A DNA stretch of 64,000 nucleotides from Polytrichum commune (taxonomy: Eukaryota > Streptophyta > Polytrichopsida > Polytrichales > Polytrichaceae), in assembly GCA_950295325.1 (NCBI GenBank), contig OX485804.1, positions 31,930,001 through 31,994,000 of the forward strand, given 5' to 3'. Within the stretch, counting starts at the first letter, position 1; the number at the start of each line of letters is the position of its first letter. Shown in pieces: positions 60,105 through 64,000 of the stretch. Under the pieces are notes generated by a model that was not told the origin of the DNA, did not search any database, and was given only the letters and a program-made list of their open reading frames with translations. Position numbers and translations under genes: made by a program.

Positions 60105-61325
60105 ATGCAAGGCCTTGCAAGACTGGTCCAGGCTCAAGGGAGGGCCGTCACTGGAAGTGTTTTGCAGCACGTTCGTGTCAGCGGGTCAGCTTTCTCTTCT
60201 GGCATTCAGACACGCCAAGAGTCCGGACAGCCTAGCAAAGAGGGTTTGGAAGAGCATGGTTTTGAGAGCACCACCATTCAAGATATCCTGAAGGAGAAGG
60301 GTCAGAAGGCCGATGGCTCCTGGTTGTGGTGCACCGTGGATGATACTGTGTATGATGCAGTGAAATCTGTAAGTATTCTCTTCTCTATCATGCATTGATT
60401 CACTTCCTTTGTCTTGTGATCTTTACAACTTATTGTGAGCAACAATGCCCTTTAATATACCTGAGGTTTGGTGTCATTCTCTGGATAATGATGCAGATGA
60501 CTGCAAACAATGTGGGAGCATTGTTGGTGATAAAAGCAGGAGAAAAGAAAGCACTTGCTGGCATTATCACTGAGAGAGGTGGGGCCTCTATATTAGTATT
60601 TGGAACTTCTAAATACCAAGAATACAGGATCCTACTTAACCCTCTGAAAAATCAAAATCTTTGTGTAGAGAGATTTGTGCTTTTTGTGGTTGTGCAGTTC
60701 TCAATATGCAATAATATCTGGTCTAATGAGACTTCGTTGTCTTGCTTGACAGATTATCTTAGAAAAATTATTGTACAGGGGAGGTCATCCAAGACAACCA
60801 AGGTTGGAGACATCATGACTGAAGAGGTGAGTAGCAGAGTTTAATGTCAGCTACCTTGGGCTGCATTTTGAGAACCTATTTTTGTGTCTGCAGTTGTTTT
60901 TGAGTTGACATCGCTAGGACCACATGTTTCTAATAAAGTCGTTTTTCTGTATATGCAGAATAAGCTTGTTACGGTGAGTCCAGATACCAAAGTCCTGCGA
61001 GCCATGGAGCTGATGACTGGTATGGACGCTAAAACTCCAATTGTGTTTGGACCTAAATGTTGAGATAGCTGGGAATCACCTTTATTGCACACAAATTGTC
61101 TGCTTTGCCTCTGCTTTGTCTGTTTTGACAGGTAATTAAAATTCAGTGTTTGATAGAATTTGAAACTTTGCAAATCGTGCAGACAACCGTATCAGGCACA
61201 TACCAGTCGTGGAGAACAAAGAAATGAAGGGTATGGTTTCTATTGGTGACGTGGTTCGTGCTGTCGTGGATGAGCACCGCGAAGAATTGCAGCGCCTCAG
61301 CTCCTACATTCAGGGTGGCTATTAG
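60105..61325 (+). CDS. CBSX3: CBS-domain protein CBSX3, mitochondrial
   Basis: A 207-aa paired-CBS-domain protein. In Arabidopsis CBSX3 acts in mitochondria, where it modulates the thioredoxin system and reactive oxygen. Five coding exons close in phase: 60105-60368, 60497-60578, 60753-60826, 60959-61019 and 61183-61325. Residues 1-50 are rich in Arg, Ser and Ala and poor in acids, fitting a mitochondrial presequence. CBS 1 spans about residues 58-125 (SWLWCTVDDTVYDAVKSM, NVGALLVIKAGEKKALAGII, TERDYLRKII) and CBS 2 about 133-192 (VGDIMTEENKLVTVSPDT, DNRIRHIPVV, MVSIGDVVRAVV). The C-terminus ELQRLSSYIQGGY is characteristic. The ligand of the CBS pair is presumed to be an adenosine nucleotide. 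The start was chosen by homology (MQGLAR); an upstream in-frame TTG is not a plausible start. Neighbours are repeats, so there is no functional cluster. Confidence 0.93.
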
Positions 61326-62440
61326 GTGAAAAGATCTTCCTACTTCTTAGTGACAAGATGTAGGTTACACCCTCTTGGCAAGCCCATGAGGTCAGTGGAG
61401 CTCAACGTCAAGCTGCCCTTGCTTTTGAGATCTCTAGCACTGTATATAAGATCCAAGCAACAATGCACCCTGGGGAACCTGTAACGATGACTCTGCAGAA
61501 TCTTTCCACAGATAACTTTCAAAGAAGACAACTTGGTTGATAAGGGCCTGATAAGTTGCTGGATAAGTTGTACCACCCATGGCTGGCTCTGCCAATGTCA
61601 TGTGAATGGCAGGAAGCGGTAGACTGGTCATGGCTTCTCGTAGACTCTTGTAATGGTGTGCCTGGTGCACCCTCCTAGAAGACAATGAAGAAAATCACTT
61701 GTTTCCCATCATGCATGTTCTCCTAAAATGTGCTTCTCGCCTGTCAGGCCACCAGAATCTAGTGTATTCTGGTTATGTTCCATCTTTGCATTGAGAGTAG
61801 ATATGCTAAGTTATTAAACACGCCAAGCTGGAGTGTGGCCGTCATTGCATAGATGTTGGATGGGGATTTATTAAACCTGTTCATGTGGATTTGCTGAACT
61901 TCATATGTTGAGAGTGAATATAAATCCAAAAAGTATGATAAATTACGCACACTTGCACGTTTATGTGAATATATCGGTGAGTTATGATATTGGACATACT
62001 CATGTGCTCATGCGCCCAACTGAACGTTTTGACACATTTCATCAAACCAATTCCGAAATTTGTGTGTAAGAAGTACCTGAATGTGTAAAAAACAGTGACC
62101 ACTTACAAAACTCTTTGGATGTGAAGCATGCCGAGTCATTGATCGAGAGGAATGTTGAGCGTTTCAGGCAGATCACAAAATATTGTCTCCTATCCGAAGT
62201 ATGTGAATTGTGCACTCACAGACAAAGGGCAAGTTTTTTTTTAATTTTTTTTTTATAAGTTTGCAAGAGAGGAGCATTGTCTACAACCACTGCAACGAAA
62301 TGAAATTGATTTTGAAGTCCGGGAAGTCAAAAAGGCGAATGTAAACCAGCTAATTCTCTAGAGTGGTGGTAGTGTGGTAGGCTTGGTTGGATAGAGACTG
62401 ATGTCAACTTGATGGTCCAATTGAAAGAAAGATTCCAATT
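61326..62440. other. 3' UTR of CBSX3 and intergenic DNA
   Basis: The first 350 bp are less AT-rich and likely contain the CBSX3 3' UTR; its end is not defined. Then AT-rich DNA with a T/A homopolymer mix near 62234-62256. No second gene is seen. Confidence 0.4.
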
Positions 62441-62446
62441 ACATTC

Positions 62447-62857
62447 TTAATAGTGATAGAATCTTATCTTTGATGGGTTACACAGGGAACATTTCAACAC
62501 ATTAGCAGCTGCATTGTAGGAGCAAAAGTGGCATGGTCTAGAATCTCTACATATTGGGACAGTTGACCATCGTCCAGTTTCAATGGCAAGTCTATGGTTG
62601 TAGGTGCGGTAGGCAACAATGATCTTGTGTTGTGGTGGTGTCAATGGTTGTTTCATGTACAATTCACATTTGTATTTGAGACAACCCTTGAAGTGTAGGT
62701 AATCTAGTTCCTTCCTAGAGGGATGGAAAGAGTTCCTTTTTTCAGCAAGAAAAGCCTCCTTGATATCATCGAATGTTGATTTTGATGTGGTTGGGTGATG
62801 AAATAACATCTGAATGATTATACAAATTCTCATCCGAAGTTTAATGGTTTTGTCCAT
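62447..62857 (-). pseudogene. LINE C-terminal fragment (zinc-knuckle type)
   Basis: A 136-codon minus-strand frame. Its end, RLAIETGRW, then VPICRDSRPCHFC and, 12 residues later, CSLCNPSKIRFY, resembles the C-terminal stretch IETGRW..IPR..R.C..C......H.L..C of some non-LTR retrotransposon polyproteins. The preceding part shows no reverse transcriptase motif. One expected knuckle histidine is not seen, so it is probably a decayed remnant. Confidence 0.4.
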
Positions 62858-63120
62858 TTCTTAAATTGGTTTTGAAGAATATTCCACCTACTTCATCCGC
62901 AAAAATGATGGAATAATTGAAGGATGTTTTGTTTCCTATATCGGAATCACAAATCACTGGCACAAGGATTGAAAGGTATCCATCATTCAAACGGTTCTTC
63001 ACTTACAAAAAGTGGCTCGCCATAGTTTAGTGTCTTGCTTCTTAGTTACTATCATTGAATTGATAACCAAAGGATATGCACACGTTTAGAACCTCCATAA
63101 TTGGGCTCTAGTTAATGTAA

Positions 63121-63422
63121 CTACACTAAATATGATATTTAATGTTTGATTATATTTAATGTTGTTACCACCCTACCTTGGTCAACACTAATTTTCAATT
63201 CCTTGATAATTAGTGTTAGAAGATATGCTGGAATTCTCCTTTTGTCATTGTTTTTTTTTTTCATATTCTTACTAACACTAAATTCAAACATGTAACTTCC
63301 ACATATGACCATAGTTGATATTTAGTGTTTGAGTTTACATTTCATGTTACAATCTTTCATAGAGTTGCTAACATTTAGTGTATGCGTTCGTATTAGTGTA
63401 TCAAACACTAATATCATATTTA
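63121..63422. mobile_element. CTACAC-type MITE, right end lost
   Basis: Begins CTACACTAAATATGATATTT and matches 54376-54701 in order and content, but the right end stops at CAAACACTAATATCATATTT without the closing GTGTAG. Confidence 0.75.
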
Positions 63423-63477
63423 TTCCCCTCCCCTCCCCTTTGACCCACCTTTTTCTTTTTGTCCTTTTCAAAGTCCG

Positions 63478-63870
63478 GGAAGATTTTTGGGTATAATCAG
63501 TCGAGATCCTAGTGTTTCCAATATCAACTAGTTACATGTTCACAATTTTTGGATTTTATTTATTTAGTTGAGGAATATTTTGTAAATTCCTCTAAATTGA
63601 TTAGTAATTTTTGTGAAGTCTTGAGCTTCTACCGTTTATTTCTCAAACTCAAACAATCCATCTTTAACTACACTAATTATCCCAACTAGTGAGTGTGTTA
63701 CTAATTCCCGAAGCATGCACTATTTAGTCAAATCTCAAAATTACTAAGGGTTGATATTTTTACTAAGTGACACTAAGTTCTTCAATACATGCTCATTATC
63801 ATAGATTTCAAGAAATTAGTGCATGCACGAAGGTGTTTGTAGAGTGATGAATTTTTTTAATATGGAAACA
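63478..63870 (+). repeat. Repeat related to 47025-47215 and 41935-42095
   Basis: GGGTATAATCAGTCGAGATC, CTAGTGTTTCCAA, GAGGAATATTTTGTAAATTC and CTCTAAATTGATTAG parallel the other copies in the same order. It is followed by CTACACTAATT near 63668. Confidence 0.55.
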
Positions 63871-63998
63871 CATGCTTGCCAACGAATAGTGCCAAGTGCC
63901 AATACTTTTAGTGAATAATGTCAAGTGCCGATAGTTTCATCAAATAGTGCCAAGTGCCACGTGCCAAGTGCCAGTGCTTTTGGTGAATAGCGTTGCTA
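63871..63998. repeat. Short tandem AATAGTGCCAAGTGCC repeats
   Basis: GTGCCAAGTGCC-type units with AATAGT recur about four times (near 63886, 63927, 63955, 63969), spaced by TTTTAGTGAAT-like segments. The array runs off the window end. Confidence 0.7.
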
Positions 63999-64000
63999 TG

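Noticed and set aside
61340-61685. Minus-strand frames after CBSX3
   Set aside because: They overlap the probable CBSX3 3' UTR and show no family resemblance.

Overview
This is nuclear DNA of a land plant. Four spliced protein genes carry plant-type products, split by GT-AG introns of about 80 bp to 1.9 kb. The space between them is AT-rich and filled with small inverted-repeat transposons (MITEs), non-LTR retroelement fragments, microsatellites and homopolymer runs. I cannot name the species. A Stowaway-type MITE is a family best known from flowering plants, while two of the LINE fragments have C-terminal zinc-knuckle types that I associate more with non-seed plants and algae, so the lineage stays open.

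Layout. 1-4440: no recognised gene; a degenerate tandem array of ~250-390 bp units lies at about 1290-2700. 8310-4441 (minus): a WRC-domain nuclear protein with an acidic, low-complexity N-terminus and a central winged-helix-like segment, probably 831 aa in four exons, with CT/GA microsatellites at its 5' side. 8800-21500: gene-free and repeat-rich, holding nested insertions, two abutting Tourist-type MITEs that share a TAA, an inverted copy of one of them, and other palindromic elements. 21624-28603 (plus): a 17-exon THUMP-domain RNA guanine-N2-methyltransferase of 482 aa whose exon phases close exactly; one intron carries a MITE. 28604-33080: repeats. 33085-39142 (minus): a seven-exon CorA-like membrane transporter of 588 aa with a GIN in place of the GMN signature; two partial, decayed copies of its 3' end lie directly downstream and its first intron holds a tandem repeat. 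39143-57900: intergenic, with LINE remains, a 130-bp-armed foldback element, a Stowaway MITE and several unrecognised ORF fragments. 60105-61325 (plus): CBSX3, a mitochondrial paired-CBS-domain protein of 207 aa in five coding exons, probably with a 5' UTR exon near 58 kb and a long leader intron. 61326-64000: repeats.

The four genes have unrelated jobs (chromatin/transcription, RNA modification, ion transport, mitochondrial redox regulation) and show no sign of forming a cluster. I found no new biological system. The most informative content is the transposon archaeology: filled and empty insertion sites, nested elements and shared target duplications can be read directly, along with the local duplication of the CorA-like gene end. 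Exon models were built by hand from splice motifs, reading phase and protein similarity recalled from memory; no alignment or database search was run.
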